Positions 22,395 through 33,399 of a stretch of 64,000 bases of DNA are shown piece by piece. The notes below the pieces were generated by a model. It did no database searches, was not told where the DNA came from, and saw only the letters and a list, made by a program, of their open reading frames with translations. The DNA comes from Cupriavidus pauculus (GTDB lineage: Bacteria > Pseudomonadota > Gammaproteobacteria > Burkholderiales > Burkholderiaceae). The DNA lies in NCBI RefSeq assembly GCF_003854935.1, contig NZ_CP033969.1, positions 1,302,001 through 1,366,000 of the forward strand, written 5' to 3'. Position 1 is the first letter of the stretch, and every line of letters starts with the position of its first letter. The translations under genes were made by a program, and so were the position numbers.

Positions 22395-23285
22395 ATGTCC
22401 GACCTCGCCGCCCGCCTCGATGGCTTCCTCGCCCGCCTTGAACAATGGCTGCCGCCCGAACTGACCGATGCGGACTGGCAGGAGGCGGTGGCGTTTCGCT
22501 GGCGCAAGCGGCAGAGCCTGTTCGGCAACATCGGCTACTTGCAGGCCATCCGCCAGCTGCCGCCGATCCATCTGGACGACCTCAAGAACATCGACCGCCA
22601 GAAAGACGCCATCGTGGCCAACACGCGCCAGTTCGTGAACCGCCTGCCGGCCAACAACGTGCTGCTGACCGGCGCGCGCGGCACCGGCAAGTCGTCGCTG
22701 ATCAAGGCGTGCCTGAACGAGTACGTGCAGCACGGCCTGCGGCTGGTGGAGGTGGACAAGGACGACCTGGGCGACCTGGGCGACATCGTCGAGAAGCTGG
22801 CGTCGCGTCCCGAGCGTTTTGTGATCTTCTGCGACGACCTGTCGTTCGAGGAGGGCGAGTCGGGCTACAAGTCGCTGAAGTCGGCGCTGGACGGCTCGGT
22901 GGCCGCGCAGTCGGACAACGTGCTGATCTACGCCACGTCGAACCGCCGCCACCTGCTGCCCGAGTACATGAAGGACAACGAGACCTACCAGCACACGGCC
23001 GATGGCGAGATCCATCCGGGCGAGGTGGTGGAGGAGAAAATCTCGCTGTCCGAGCGGTTCGGGCTCTGGCTGTCGTTCTATCCCCCGAAGCAGGACGAGT
23101 ACCTGGCCATCGTCGGCCACTGGCTGTCGCACTTTGGCTGCACGCCGGCCGACATCGAGGCGGCCCGTGGCGATGCGCTGGTCTGGGCGCTGGAGCGCGG
23201 CTCGCGCTCGGGCCGCGTGGCGTGGCAGTTTGCGCGCGACTGGGGCGGCAAGCACGGCAAGCCGTTCGTGGCGGACAAGGCGTAA
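22395..23285 (+). CDS. DUF815-family P-loop ATPase
   Basis: This is a predicted AAA-type ATPase of the DUF815 family; its cellular role is not established. The 296-residue product has Walker A GARGTGKSS at residues 93-101, a Walker B-like FVIFCDDLSFEEGE, and a sensor-like YATSNRRHLLPEYM. ATG 22395 follows a GGAAGAAGCG site. It lies 38 bases after argJ and directly before mutT, a pairing familiar from other betaproteobacteria, which suggests an operon. Confidence 0.88.
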   Translation: MSDLAARLDGFLARLEQWLPPELTDADWQEAVAFRWRKRQSLFGNIGYLQAIRQLPPIHLDDLKNIDRQKDAIVANTRQFVNRLPANNVLLTGARGTGKSSLIKACLNEYVQHGLRLVEVDKDDLGDLGDIVEKLASRPERFVIFCDDLSFEEGESGYKSLKSALDGSVAAQSDNVLIYATSNRRHLLPEYMKDNETYQHTADGEIHPGEVVEEKISLSERFGLWLSFYPPKQDEYLAIVGHWLSHFGCTPADIEAARGDALVWALERGSRSGRVAWQFARDWGGKHGKPFVADKA

Positions 23286-23291
23286 GCGGGC

Positions 23292-23735
23292 ATGACGGGA
23301 CACGCGGAAACCGTGACGACGCCCGACGGGCAGACGCGCAAGGTCACCGAGGTGGCCGTGGGCGTGATGATCCAGCCCGACGGCCGCTTCCTGCTGGCGC
23401 AGCGGCCGGCCGGCAAGCCGTACGAAGGCTACTGGGAATTCCCGGGCGGCAAGCTGGAACCCGGCGAGACCGTGGAGGCCGCGCTGGCGCGCGAGCTGCA
23501 CGAGGAACTGGGGCTCGACATCGTGCGCAGCGAGCGCTGGCACACCCTGGAACACGATTATCCGCACGCCTATGTGCGGCTGTATTTCTGCAAGATCACC
23601 GACTGGCGCGGCGAGCCGGTTGGCCGGGAGGGGCAGGCGTTTGCCTGGCAGGCCGTGCCCGTGGACGTTGGGCCGTTACTGCCGGCCACCATCCCGGTGG
23701 TCGACTGGCTGGCGGAAGAGTCCCGCCACCGCTGA
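23292..23735 (+). CDS. mutT: MutT-type Nudix hydrolase (8-oxo-dGTP diphosphatase)
   Basis: The 147-residue protein is a Nudix hydrolase that most likely cleans oxidised dGTP from the nucleotide pool. The Nudix box spans about residues 53-75, beginning GKLEPGET and ending RELHEELGL, with all catalytic glutamates. Upstream QRPAGKPYEGYWEFPGG matches MutT proteins. It starts six bases after the DUF815 gene and is followed by a terminator. Substrate choice is inferred from overall resemblance and context. Confidence 0.88.
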   Translation: MTGHAETVTTPDGQTRKVTEVAVGVMIQPDGRFLLAQRPAGKPYEGYWEFPGGKLEPGETVEAALARELHEELGLDIVRSERWHTLEHDYPHAYVRLYFCKITDWRGEPVGREGQAFAWQAVPVDVGPLLPATIPVVDWLAEESRHR

Positions 23736-23750
23736 CTACGCAGATAATTC

Positions 23751-23777
23751 ATGCCCGGCCACAAGCCGGGCATTTTC
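23751..23777 (+). terminator. Intrinsic terminator after mutT
   Basis: ATGCCCGGC (23751-23759) pairs with GCCGGGCAT (23765-23773) around a CACAA loop, followed by a short T-run. It closes the argJ-DUF815-mutT unit, and the next gene starts 34 bases later. Confidence 0.8.
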
Positions 23778-23810
23778 GTTGACCATCCACAAGACGAATC
23801 AGGAGGCTTC

Positions 23811-25841
23811 ATGCAACGTGTCGATCGTATCGATGACGCGGTCTCGCTGCCCGAACTGACACTGCGCGGCATCATCCTCGGTGCGCTGATCACCGTGGTG
23901 TTCACCGCGTCCAACATCTACCTGGGCCTGAAGGTGGGGCTCACGTTCTCGTCGGCCATCCCGGCCGCCGTGATATCGATGGCCGTGCTGCGGCTGTTTC
24001 CGCACGCCAACATCCTTGAAAACAACATGGTGCAGACGCAGGCTTCGGCCGCGGGCACCCTGTCGTCGATCATCTTCATCCTGCCCGGGCTGGTCATGCT
24101 GGGCCACTGGCAGGGCTTTCCGTTCTGGCAGACGCTGGCCATCTGCGCGGCCGGCGGCATGCTGGGCGTGATCTTCAGCATCCCGCTGCGCCACGCCATG
24201 GTGGTGCAGAGCGACCTGCCGTATCCCGAAGGCGTGGCCGCGGCTGAAATCCTGCGCGTGGGCAGCGCCAGCCAGGCCGCGGGCGGCCGGCAGCAGGGCA
24301 CCGGGCTGGCGGACCTGATGGCCGGCGGCGTGGCGGCGGGGCTGTTCAGCTTTGCGGCGGGCGGGCTGCGCGTGCTGGCTGAGGGCGCCAATGCGTGGCT
24401 GGCGGCGGGCGCGTCGGTCGTCCGGCTGTCGATGGGGTTCTCGCTGGCGCTGGTGGGTGCCGGCTACCTGGTCGGCATCGTCGGCGGGCTGGCGATGCTG
24501 CTGGGGCTGGTGCTGACGTGGGGCGTGGCGGTGCCGTGGCTGACGGCCATCACGCCGATGCCGGCCGGCGCCACGCTGCAGAGCTTTGGCACGTCGATCT
24601 GGAGCACGCAGGCGCGCTTTATCGGCGCCGGGACGATCGGCATCGCGGCGATCTGGACGCTCGGCACGCTGTTCAAGCCGATGGTGGAGGGCGTGCGCGC
24701 GTCGATGGGCGCGCTGCGCGGCGGCGCGGCGGCCAACGGCGGCCAGGTGCCGCGCACGCAGCGCGACATGCCGGCGGTGTGGATCGGCATCGTGACGCTG
24801 GTGCTGCTGGCGGTGCTGGCCGTCACGTTCGGCTACTTCCTTGCCCCCGCGCCGCTGGACCGCGCCGCGATGTGGAAGCTGGTGGCCTGCGCGGTGCTGT
24901 TCGCGTTCGTGTTCGGATTCCTGGTGGCGGCGGCCTGCGGCTACATGGCCGGCCTGGTCGGCTCGTCGGCCAGCCCGATCTCGGGCATCGGCATCATCGC
25001 GGTCATCCTGGTGTCGCTGCTCATCCTGGGCCTGGGCACGCTGGACGGGCTGCTGGACACGCCCGAGGGCGGCAAGTTCGCGATTGCGCTGGCCATCTTC
25101 ACCACCTCGGCCGTGGTGGCCGTGGCGTCGATCTCGAACGACAACCTGCAGGACCTGAAGACCGGCTGGCTGGTGGGTGCCACGCCGTGGCGCCAGCAGG
25201 TGGCGCTGCTGATCGGCTGCGCCGTGGGGGCCGCCGTGATCCCGCCCGTGCTGGAGCTGCTGTACCACGCGTACGGCTTCGCGGGCGCGCTGCCGCGGGC
25301 GGACATGGACCCGAACGCCGCGCTGGCCGCGCCGCAGGCGACGCTGATGACGGCCATCGCCACCGGCATTTTCACGCATCAGCTCAACTGGACGATGATC
25401 CTGATCGGCGTGGGGCTGGGCGTGGTGCTGATCGCCATCGACGAAATGCTGCGGCGGCGCGGCGGCACGGCGCGGCTGCCCGTGCTGGCCGTGGGCATCG
25501 GCATCTACCTGCCGCCGACGATCAGCTCGGCGCTGGTGGTGGGCGCGGTGCTGGCCTGGGCGTTGAACCGCGCGCAGCGGCGCCGGGCAGAGGCGCGCGG
25601 CGACGATGTGCAGGCCGTGCTGGCGCACGCCGAGCGGCGCGGCACGCTGCTGGCGTCGGGGCTGATCGTCGGCGAGAGCCTGGTGGGCGTGGCGCTGGCG
25701 GCCATGATCGGGCTGTCCGGCAAGGAAGCCCCGCTGGCGCTGGTGGGCGAAGGGTTTGCCGTCACGGCGCAGTGGCTTGGGCTTGCGGCGTTCGTGCTGG
25801 TCTGCGCGGGGTTCTGGCGGCGGGTGATGGCGGCCCGCTGA
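23811..25841 (+). CDS. OPT/YSL-family oligopeptide transporter
   Basis: This is an inner-membrane symporter of the OPT superfamily, whose members move small peptides or metal chelates. ATG 23811 follows a strong AGGAGG site; an earlier in-frame codon at 23751 lies inside the mutT terminator. The 676-residue protein is almost wholly hydrophobic with about 14-16 membrane segments. It begins with the family's TLRGIILGALITVVFTASNIYLGLK region (split here only by length) and contains DLPYPEG and ISNDNLQDLKTG. The natural substrate is unknown. Confidence 0.9.
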   Translation: MQRVDRIDDAVSLPELTLRGIILGALITVVFTASNIYLGLKVGLTFSSAIPAAVISMAVLRLFPHANILENNMVQTQASAAGTLSSIIFILPGLVMLGHWQGFPFWQTLAICAAGGMLGVIFSIPLRHAMVVQSDLPYPEGVAAAEILRVGSASQAAGGRQQGTGLADLMAGGVAAGLFSFAAGGLRVLAEGANAWLAAGASVVRLSMGFSLALVGAGYLVGIVGGLAMLLGLVLTWGVAVPWLTAITPMPAGATLQSFGTSIWSTQARFIGAGTIGIAAIWTLGTLFKPMVEGVRASMGALRGGAAANGGQVPRTQRDMPAVWIGIVTLVLLAVLAVTFGYFLAPAPLDRAAMWKLVACAVLFAFVFGFLVAAACGYMAGLVGSSASPISGIGIIAVILVSLLILGLGTLDGLLDTPEGGKFAIALAIFTTSAVVAVASISNDNLQDLKTGWLVGATPWRQQVALLIGCAVGAAVIPPVLELLYHAYGFAGALPRADMDPNAALAAPQATLMTAIATGIFTHQLNWTMILIGVGLGVVLIAIDEMLRRRGGTARLPVLAVGIGIYLPPTISSALVVGAVLAWALNRAQRRRAEARGDDVQAVLAHAERRGTLLASGLIVGESLVGVALAAMIGLSGKEAPLALVGEGFAVTAQWLGLAAFVLVCAGFWRRVMAAR

Positions 25842-25898
25842 GCGTCGCGCCGGCTGCCACGCGGGTAGCGGCCGGCCAGGGCCAGGGCGGCCCGGGGG

Positions 25899-26087
25899 TC
25901 AGTCGTCCGGGTCCTCGGGCAGCTCGGGCGTCGAATCGCCGGGCTTGCCGCCGATCACGTATTTCTCGGACGCCCATGCGCCCAGGTCGATCTGCTTGCA
26001 GCGATCGGAGCAGAACGGGCGGAACTTGTTTTCCGGCACCCAGGCAACATCCTTGCCGCAGGTGGGACATTTGACGACGGCTGGCAT
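25899..26087 (-). CDS. yacG: YacG, zinc-ribbon DNA gyrase inhibitor
   Basis: YacG is a tiny zinc protein reported to inhibit DNA gyrase in Escherichia coli. The 62-residue product has the four zinc cysteines at 7, 10, 26 and 30 (CPTCG and FCSDRC), followed by [13 protein letters not shown] and an acidic tail. The start is ATG 26087, just inside the gap after zapD. The order coaE-zapD-yacG is the same as in enterobacteria. Confidence 0.93.
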   Translation of the reverse strand: MPAVVKCPTCGKDVAWVPENKFRPFCSDRCKQIDLGAWASEKYVIGGKPGDSTPELPEDPDD

Positions 26088-26098
26088 CGTGGTGAACT

Positions 26099-26857
26099 TC
26101 AGAAATTGCAGAGCTTGAGCAGGAACGGGATGTCCGCATCGACGGACCGCGGCCGCATGTCGCCGTCCTGCTGGGTAAAGCGCACCCAGAGCATGTACTT
26201 GTTGGCGCTCATTTCCGGGATGAAGGCCAGCAGCGACTCGTCCAGGTAGACCTGCATCAACTGGTAGCTGCGGCCGGACAGCATCTGCTGATAGCTGCCG
26301 CCCGTGGCGATGACCTTGCCGCTCTGGCCCGACTCGCGCAGCAGGCGCAGCACGATGGTGGCGCCCATGCGCAGCGACGCCAGCGGGCGCGCCCACTTCA
26401 GGATATCGGCGCGGCGGTCCTCGGCGGGACGGTGTTGCCACGCGAAATAGGCGGGCAGGTCGAACTCGCAGGTGCCGCCCGGAATGATCGCGCGGCTGCG
26501 GATGCTGGTGAGCCACTCGTTGTCGGTCAGCAACTGGCCGGCCTTGCCCACGGTCTGGTTCAGCGCCGCGATGCCCTGTTCGATCTCGGAAATGACGCTG
26601 ACCAGCGCGTCCTGGTCGATCTGCGGGTTGGCCCGCAGCGGCGCCAGAGCCTGGCGCTGGCGCTCCAGTTCCTTGATCAGGTCAGTCTTGAGGTCGGCGC
26701 GGCCAGCCACGTCGATGATCTCGAAGATCGTCGTGATGGCAACGTGGTGCTGCAGCGGATGTTCCTGCCCAAGGAAATAATCCAGCCGATCGAACAGGTC
26801 TTCCAGGCGCAGGAGCGTCCTGATGCGTTCGTTGAAAGGATATTCGTACAGGATCAA
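26099..26857 (-). CDS. zapD: ZapD, Z-ring-associated cell division factor
   Basis: ZapD cross-links FtsZ filaments and stabilises the Z-ring. The 252-residue product matches the family from its first residues ([21 protein letters not shown]) through [17 protein letters not shown] to the C-terminus. The only start fitting this conserved N-terminus is TTG at 26857; no ATG or GTG is available in frame nearby, and the ribosome site (GGATA) is weak. Translation may therefore be modest. It sits between coaE and yacG, linking this block functionally with ftsZ. Confidence 0.93.
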   Translation of the reverse strand: MILYEYPFNERIRTLLRLEDLFDRLDYFLGQEHPLQHHVAITTIFEIIDVAGRADLKTDLIKELERQRQALAPLRANPQIDQDALVSVISEIEQGIAALNQTVGKAGQLLTDNEWLTSIRSRAIIPGGTCEFDLPAYFAWQHRPAEDRRADILKWARPLASLRMGATIVLRLLRESGQSGKVIATGGSYQQMLSGRSYQLMQVYLDESLLAFIPEMSANKYMLWVRFTQQDGDMRPRSVDADIPFLLKLCNF

Positions 26858-27080
26858 GTCGGTATCCGTGCTGCGCGCCGAATGGCGGTGGTTTCAGTCG
26901 AGGGCGCCCGCAGGCCAGCCGGTGCCGCCGCGCACGCTTGAGGGAGGTCCGAGGCGGCGCAAAGGCCGTCAGCCGTCACTTGGCGCGCCATCTCCGGCAT
27001 GTTTCAGCGCATTCTATGCGAGTCGGCGCCCGAGGACAAATCGAATGTTCCCAAGGTGGCCCGTAACAAACGTGGCCGGG

Positions 27081-27695
27081 CTACGCGCTGGCCGACAGCG
27101 ACCGGTACAGCGTGTCGAGCCGCGCCACCTGCGGTGCCAGAGCTTCGGGCGGGCCGTCGTTGTCGACCACGTCGTCGGCCACGGCCAGCCGCGCCGCACG
27201 CGTGGCCTGCCGGTTCATGATGGCCTGTACCTGTTCGCGCGTGAACCCGTTGCGGGCCATGACGCGCGCCACCTGCGTCTCTTCCTGGCAGTCCACCACC
27301 AGCACGCGGCCCACCCGCGCGCGCCACGTGCCCGATTCCACCAGCAGCGGCACCACGTAGATCAGGTACGGATGCTGGCCGGCCGCCCGGACCGCGGCGG
27401 CGCGCGACGCGGTGAGCTGGCGGATCAGCGGATGGGTGATGGCTTCGAGCCGGGCCTTGGCGGATGGGTCCGAGAACACCAGCGCGCGCATGGCGTCGCG
27501 GTCCATCGCGCCGTCGGCGCGCAGGCAGCGCGGGCCAAAGGCTTCCACCAGCGGTGCGATGGCCAGGCCGCCGGGCGCAGTGATCTCGTGGGCGAGCAGG
27601 TCGGTATCGATCAGTGCGGCGCCGCGGGCGGCAAACAGGTCCGCGACGCGCGTCTTGCCGGAGCCGATGCCGCCGGTCAGGCCGATTTCCAGCAT
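27081..27695 (-). CDS. coaE: CoaE, dephospho-CoA kinase
   Basis: CoaE phosphorylates the ribose of dephospho-CoA, the last step of coenzyme A synthesis. The 204-residue protein begins [15 protein letters not shown], with the P-loop at residues 8-15, and carries [10 protein letters not shown] and the VPLLVESG lid region. ATG 27695 is used; a further upstream in-frame start adds 11 unrelated residues. It follows pilD in the same direction, and a 222-bp gap separates it from zapD. Confidence 0.95.
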   Translation of the reverse strand: MLEIGLTGGIGSGKTRVADLFAARGAALIDTDLLAHEITAPGGLAIAPLVEAFGPRCLRADGAMDRDAMRALVFSDPSAKARLEAITHPLIRQLTASRAAAVRAAGQHPYLIYVVPLLVESGTWRARVGRVLVVDCQEETQVARVMARNGFTREQVQAIMNRQATRAARLAVADDVVDNDGPPEALAPQVARLDTLYRSLSASA

Positions 27696-27758
27696 GGAGC
27701 GAAATCCTTCGGTGGGGATGGCGCCCACGATACCAGCTTTGCGGGCGCCGGCTGGCCG

Positions 27759-28652
27759 CTACAGGCCGGCCAGCAGGTCCAGCGGCAGCAGGTCGCGCCC
27801 GAGGAACAGCACGACCAGCCCCGCGCCGGCAATGTACGGCCCGTACGGGAACGGCGTCTCCCGGCCCTTGCGCTGGACCAGCAGCATCAGCCCGCCAATC
27901 ACGGCGCCGACGATGGACGACGTCAGGATCAGCGCCGGCAGCGCCTGCCAGCCAAACCACGCGCCCAGCGCCGCCATCAGCTTGAAGTCGCCGTGACCCA
28001 TGCCGTCGTGGCCACGGACCAGCGCGTAGACCAGGTTGACCAGCCAGAGCACCAGGTAGCCGGCCGCCGCGCCGATCACGGCGTCCGCCAGCGGCGCGAA
28101 GTAGCCCTGCAGGTTCAGCAGCAGGCCCAGCCACAGCAGCGGCAGCGTGATCTGGTCCGGCAGCAGCATCGTGTCGGCATCGATCATGAACAGCGCCACC
28201 ACGGCCCAGACCATGACGATGGCCGCCAGCGCCTGCACCGACGGCCCGAAGTGCCAGGCCGCCAGCGCGGTGAGGACGCCCGTCACCGCCTCCACCAGCG
28301 GATAGCGGACGCTGATCGGCGCCTTGCACGCCGAGCACTTGCCGCGCAGGAACAGCCAGCTCACGACCGGCACGTTCTCCCACGCCGCGATCTTGTGCCC
28401 GCAATGCGGGCAGGCCGAGCGCGGCACCATCAGGTTGTACCGGTCGGGGTGCGGCAGCGGCTCGCCGCGCACCTCCGCGATGTAGTTGGCTTCCTCGCGA
28501 TCCATCATCCGGGGCAGGCGATGGATCACCACGTTGAGAAAACTCCCAACCAGCAGGCCGAGCAGGCCGGCCACCGCGATCAGGAAGACTGGCGGCCAGG
28601 CCGCCAGCGATGCCAGCGTGGCGACGCCACCCGGGCCAAATGCAGCTTGCAT
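27759..28652 (-). CDS. pilD: PilD, type IV prepilin peptidase/N-methyltransferase
   Basis: PilD cleaves the leader of prepilins and pseudopilins and methylates the new N-terminus. The 297-residue inner-membrane protein has the cytoplasmic zinc loop with CPHC (81-84) and CSAC (106-109), and the two catalytic aspartates in IDADTMLLPDQ and GHGDFKLMAALG. About seven membrane segments follow. It lies 27 bases after pilC in the pilBCD order. Confidence 0.96.
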   Translation of the reverse strand: MQAAFGPGGVATLASLAAWPPVFLIAVAGLLGLLVGSFLNVVIHRLPRMMDREEANYIAEVRGEPLPHPDRYNLMVPRSACPHCGHKIAAWENVPVVSWLFLRGKCSACKAPISVRYPLVEAVTGVLTALAAWHFGPSVQALAAIVMVWAVVALFMIDADTMLLPDQITLPLLWLGLLLNLQGYFAPLADAVIGAAAGYLVLWLVNLVYALVRGHDGMGHGDFKLMAALGAWFGWQALPALILTSSIVGAVIGGLMLLVQRKGRETPFPYGPYIAGAGLVVLFLGRDLLPLDLLAGL

Positions 28653-28679
28653 TGCGTTACACCTGTCGTTGCGCCGTCC

Positions 28680-29945
28680 TCAGACCACCTGGCCCAGCTT
28701 GAAGATCGGCAGGTACATGGCCACGACCATGCCACCGATCAGCACCCCGAGGATGACGATGATCAGCGGCTCGATCAGGCTGGAGATGGCCGCCACGGCG
28801 TCGTCCACCTCGCGCTCGTAGAACTCGGCCACCTTCAGCAGCATGTTGTCCAGCGCGCCCGATTCCTCGCCGATCTGCGTCATCTGCAGCACCATGTTGT
28901 CGAACACGTGCGTGGCCTGCATGGCGTTGGTCAGGCTGGTACCGATCCGCACGGCCTGTTCGATCTCGCGCGTGGCATCGTAGTAAATCCAGTTGCCGGC
29001 CGCGCCCGCCACCGATTCCATCGACTCCACCAGCGGCGTGCCGGCCGCGAACATCGTGGCCAGCGTGCGGGTCCAGCGGGCCACCACGGCCTTGCGGAAC
29101 AGGCTGCCGAAGATCGGCATCTTGAGCAGCGCCTTGTCGTGCCAGCGCTGCACCTTTTCCGATGTCTTGCGCGCCCGGAAGTAGCCGATGATCGACAGGA
29201 TCGGCCCCCCGACGATCAGGTACCAGTACTCGACGAAGAAGTCCGAGATGCCGATCACCACCTGGGTCGGGGCGGGCAGGGCGGCGCCAAAGCTGGAGAA
29301 CACGCCCTTGAATGCCGGAATCACGAACAGCATCAGCACCACGGTTACCGCGAACGCCACGGTCAGCACGGCGATCGGGTAGATCATCGCGGACTTGATC
29401 TGACTTTTCAGCGCGATGCTCTTTTCCATGTACAGCGACAGCCGCTCCAGCAGCGCATCGAGGATACCGCCCTGTTCGCCGGCGTCGATGAGGTTGCAGT
29501 AGAGCGTGTCGAAGTACCGGGGTTGCCGGCGGAACGCCTGCGCCATGCTGCTGCCGGACTCGATGTCGAAGCGGATGTCGTTCAGCAGCTGCGTGAAATT
29601 CGGGTTGGCATGGCCGCGCGCGATGATGTCGATCGACTGCAGCAGCGGAATGCCCGCCTTGAGCATCGTCGAGAGCTGGCGCGTGAAGTACGCGATGTCC
29701 TTCTCGGTGATCTTCTTGCCGCGCGCCGCCTTGCGCTTCTTCATCTTGACGACGGTCAGCCCCTGCTTGCGCAGGGTGGCGGTCACCTCGGCCTGGCTCT
29801 CGGCCCGCTGCTCGCCCTTGAAGCCCTTGCCCTTGCGGTCCTTGGCTTCCCATTCGAAGATGTACTGCGTGGGCGCCTTTCGCCCTGTCTTGGCCCGTGA
29901 CGGCGCTGCCGTCCGGGCGCCCGCCGCTGGTGCGCGCGTCGCCAT
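28680..29945 (-). CDS. pilC: PilC, type IV pilus inner-membrane platform protein
   Basis: PilC is the polytopic platform on which the PilB and PilT motors act during pilus extension and retraction. The 421-residue product has two repeated T2SSF domains (roughly residues 88-210 and 290-415), each with the FTRQL/WTRTL-type start, and about three membrane segments. The first 25 residues are Ala/Arg-rich and probably disordered. It lies between pilB and pilD, 128 bases after pilB. Confidence 0.96.
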   Translation of the reverse strand: MATRAPAAGARTAAPSRAKTGRKAPTQYIFEWEAKDRKGKGFKGEQRAESQAEVTATLRKQGLTVVKMKKRKAARGKKITEKDIAYFTRQLSTMLKAGIPLLQSIDIIARGHANPNFTQLLNDIRFDIESGSSMAQAFRRQPRYFDTLYCNLIDAGEQGGILDALLERLSLYMEKSIALKSQIKSAMIYPIAVLTVAFAVTVVLMLFVIPAFKGVFSSFGAALPAPTQVVIGISDFFVEYWYLIVGGPILSIIGYFRARKTSEKVQRWHDKALLKMPIFGSLFRKAVVARWTRTLATMFAAGTPLVESMESVAGAAGNWIYYDATREIEQAVRIGTSLTNAMQATHVFDNMVLQMTQIGEESGALDNMLLKVAEFYEREVDDAVAAISSLIEPLIIVILGVLIGGMVVAMYLPIFKLGQVV

Positions 29946-30073
29946 GATATGACCCCCGATGTCTTGCTATTGCTATTGTTTTGCGGCGCCGCACCGGGTG
30001 CGTGCGCCATGTGCGCGGCCTGCCCAACGCAAGGACTGCCCGGCCGCGCGCCCGGCTGTCCCGTTCCAACCCG

Positions 30074-31795
<1,722 letters not shown>

Positions 31796-32041
31796 GGCGA
31801 AATACGGTGCAAGGGGCGCAGGCTGCCGAAGGCTGGTGGGAAAACGGCGGGCGGCGCGGTTGACTGCGGCGGGACGGCACAGGCCGGAGCTCCCGGATCG
31901 GGGCAGTTTGCCGCCGGGGTCACTTTTTGTAAAGCCAGCCCGCGCGCGCGTTGGCGTTTGCGCGACACGGCTGCAACCCTACTTGCGCGGGGGGAGGGGA
32001 ATGGCGTGGGAACGGGCGCGCGCGACGGCGGCCGGAAAGCA
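31796..32041. other. Upstream region of pilB
   Basis: This gap between the tRNA terminator and pilB should hold the pilB promoter on the minus strand. A TTTACA element is present on the minus strand near 31935, but no convincing -10 partner was seen, and no clear sigma54 -24/-12 pair was found. Confidence 0.35.
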
Positions 32042-32071
32042 AAAAAGCCGCACATGACTGTGCGGCTTTTT
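32042..32071 (-). terminator. Intrinsic terminator downstream of tRNA-Pro
   Basis: A perfect 13-bp stem (AAAAAGCCGCACA at 32042-32054 with its complement at 32059-32071) closes on a TGAC tetraloop. On the minus strand it ends in six T residues. It lies 41 bases beyond the tRNA 3' end. Confidence 0.9.
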
Positions 32072-32112
32072 GCTGATACTGGCGATGTCCGGCGGTGCCG
32101 TGCATCGAAATC

Positions 32113-32189
32113 TGGTCGGGGTGAGAGGATTCGAACCTCCGGCCTCTACGTCCCGAACGTAGCGCTCTACCAGGCTAAGCTACACCCCG
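32113..32189 (-). tRNA. tRNA-Pro (anticodon CGG)
   Basis: The minus strand folds into a complete cloverleaf of 77 nt. The acceptor stem CGGGGTG pairs with CACCCCG, the discriminator is A, and CCA is encoded. The anticodon stem CTACG/CGTAG encloses the loop TTCGGGA, giving anticodon CGG, which reads the proline codon CCG, a frequent codon in this GC-rich genome. The T-arm contains GGTTCGAATCC. Confidence 0.97.
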
Positions 32190-32306
32190 ATTTCTGTTGC
32201 TTCCTTTGCCGTGCCGACGGTGCGTTGTCAGCAGCAAAGAACAAAATTCTAGCGGCGTTTCCTGAGGTTGGCAAGCGCCTTTCTCAAGAAAATCGACCGA
32301 TCGCCG

Positions 32307-33284
32307 TCAGCTCTGGCGCTGGAGCGAGAACGCGCACAGTTCGATCAGCGTGCTCTTGAGCGGCGAATCGGGGAATTGCATCGCGGCGCGCTCGGCGGCC
32401 TCGGCCTCGTGGCGGGCGGCGGCGAACGTCACCTCCAGCGCGCCGCTGGCGTGGATGGCCGAGAACACGGCATCGAAGTGCTCGGTGCCGCCCTGCACGA
32501 TGGCGTCGCGCGCCAGTTCGCGCTGCTCGGCCGTGCCGTGCTCCAGCAGGTGCAGCAGCGGCAGGGTGGGCTTGCCTTCGCGCAGGTCGTCGCCGGCGTT
32601 CTTGCCCATCTGCTCGGCGCTGGCCGTGTAGTCGAGCATGTCGTCGATGAGCTGGAACGCGGTGCCGATGCGCCGGCCGTACTCGGCGGCGGCTTCCTCC
32701 ATCGCGGCGTCCGCGCCGGCCAGCACGGCGCCCAGCTGGGCCGATGCCTCGAACAGCTTGGCGGTCTTGTAGCGGATGACCTGCAGGTAGCGCTCGACGG
32801 TGACGTCCGGGTCGTGCATGTTCAGCAGCTGCAGCACCTCGCCCTCGGCAATCACGTTCGTGGCGTTGGAGAGAATCTCCATGATGCGCATGCTGCCGGC
32901 GTCCACCATCATCTGGAAGGCGCGCGAGTACAGGAAGTCGCCCACCAGCACGCTGGCGGCGTTGCCGAACACGGCGTTGGCCGTCTGGCGGCCGCGGCGC
33001 AGTTCCGATTCGTCGACCACGTCGTCGTGCAGCAGCGTGGCGGTGTGGATGAATTCGACCACGGCGGCCAGCTCGTGGTGGCGGTGGCCCTCGTAGCCGA
33101 ACGCGCGGGCCGACAGCAGCAGGATCACCGGGCGCAGGCGCTTGCCGCCCGCGCTGATGATGTATTCGCCGATCTGCTCGACCAGCGGGACTTCCGACGA
33201 CAGGCGCCGGCGGATGACGGCGTCAACGGCGCGCATGTCGGCAGCGACCGGGGCAAGCAAGGCAGTGGCGGAAGACTGGGACAA
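32307..33284 (-). CDS. ispB: IspB, octaprenyl/polyprenyl diphosphate synthase
   Basis: IspB elongates farnesyl diphosphate to the long side chain of ubiquinone. The 325-residue protein has the first Asp-rich motif LLHDDVVDESELRRG (Asp87, Asp88, Asp91), the second QLIDDMLDY, and GGKRLRP near residue 47. The start fitting the conserved N-terminus is TTG at 33284, with an SD-like GGTGA a few bases before it. Normally this gene lies directly divergent from rplU; here a group II intron intervenes and ends about 17 bases before the start codon. Confidence 0.94.
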   Translation of the reverse strand: MSQSSATALLAPVAADMRAVDAVIRRRLSSEVPLVEQIGEYIISAGGKRLRPVILLLSARAFGYEGHRHHELAAVVEFIHTATLLHDDVVDESELRRGRQTANAVFGNAASVLVGDFLYSRAFQMMVDAGSMRIMEILSNATNVIAEGEVLQLLNMHDPDVTVERYLQVIRYKTAKLFEASAQLGAVLAGADAAMEEAAAEYGRRIGTAFQLIDDMLDYTASAEQMGKNAGDDLREGKPTLPLLHLLEHGTAEQRELARDAIVQGGTEHFDAVFSAIHASGALEVTFAAARHEAEAAERAAMQFPDSPLKSTLIELCAFSLQRQS

Positions 33285-33300
33285 GATGAGATCACCGTTT

Positions 33301-33343
33301 CGGGAGGGTAGGAGGAGCCCATTGCTAGACCCCTCCCCCCTAA
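33301..33343 (-). ncRNA. Group II intron domain VI
   Basis: Directly after domain V on the minus strand, a G-rich arm (GGGGGGAGGGG) pairs with CTCCTCCTACCCTCCC around an AGCAAT-containing loop. An unpaired A in CCTACCC is the likely lariat branch point. Confidence 0.7.
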
Positions 33344-33377
33344 GAACCGTACGTGCGAGTTTCCCCGCATACGGCTC
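33344..33377 (-). ncRNA. Group II intron catalytic domain V
   Basis: A 34-nt hairpin on the minus strand begins GAGCCGTATG, has a GGGGAAACTC-type tetraloop section, and ends CGTACGGTTC. The AGC catalytic triad is at positions 2-4 and a two-nucleotide bulge is present. This is the most conserved piece of group II ribozymes and fixes the element's identity and orientation. Confidence 0.93.
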
Positions 33378-33399
33378 AAGCCTCTACAAAATGTATGAG

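Noticed and set aside
26823-29900. A 1025-codon plus-strand frame across coaE, pilD and pilC
   Set aside because: Composition is Arg/His/Gln-rich without motifs, and the minus-strand genes are well supported.
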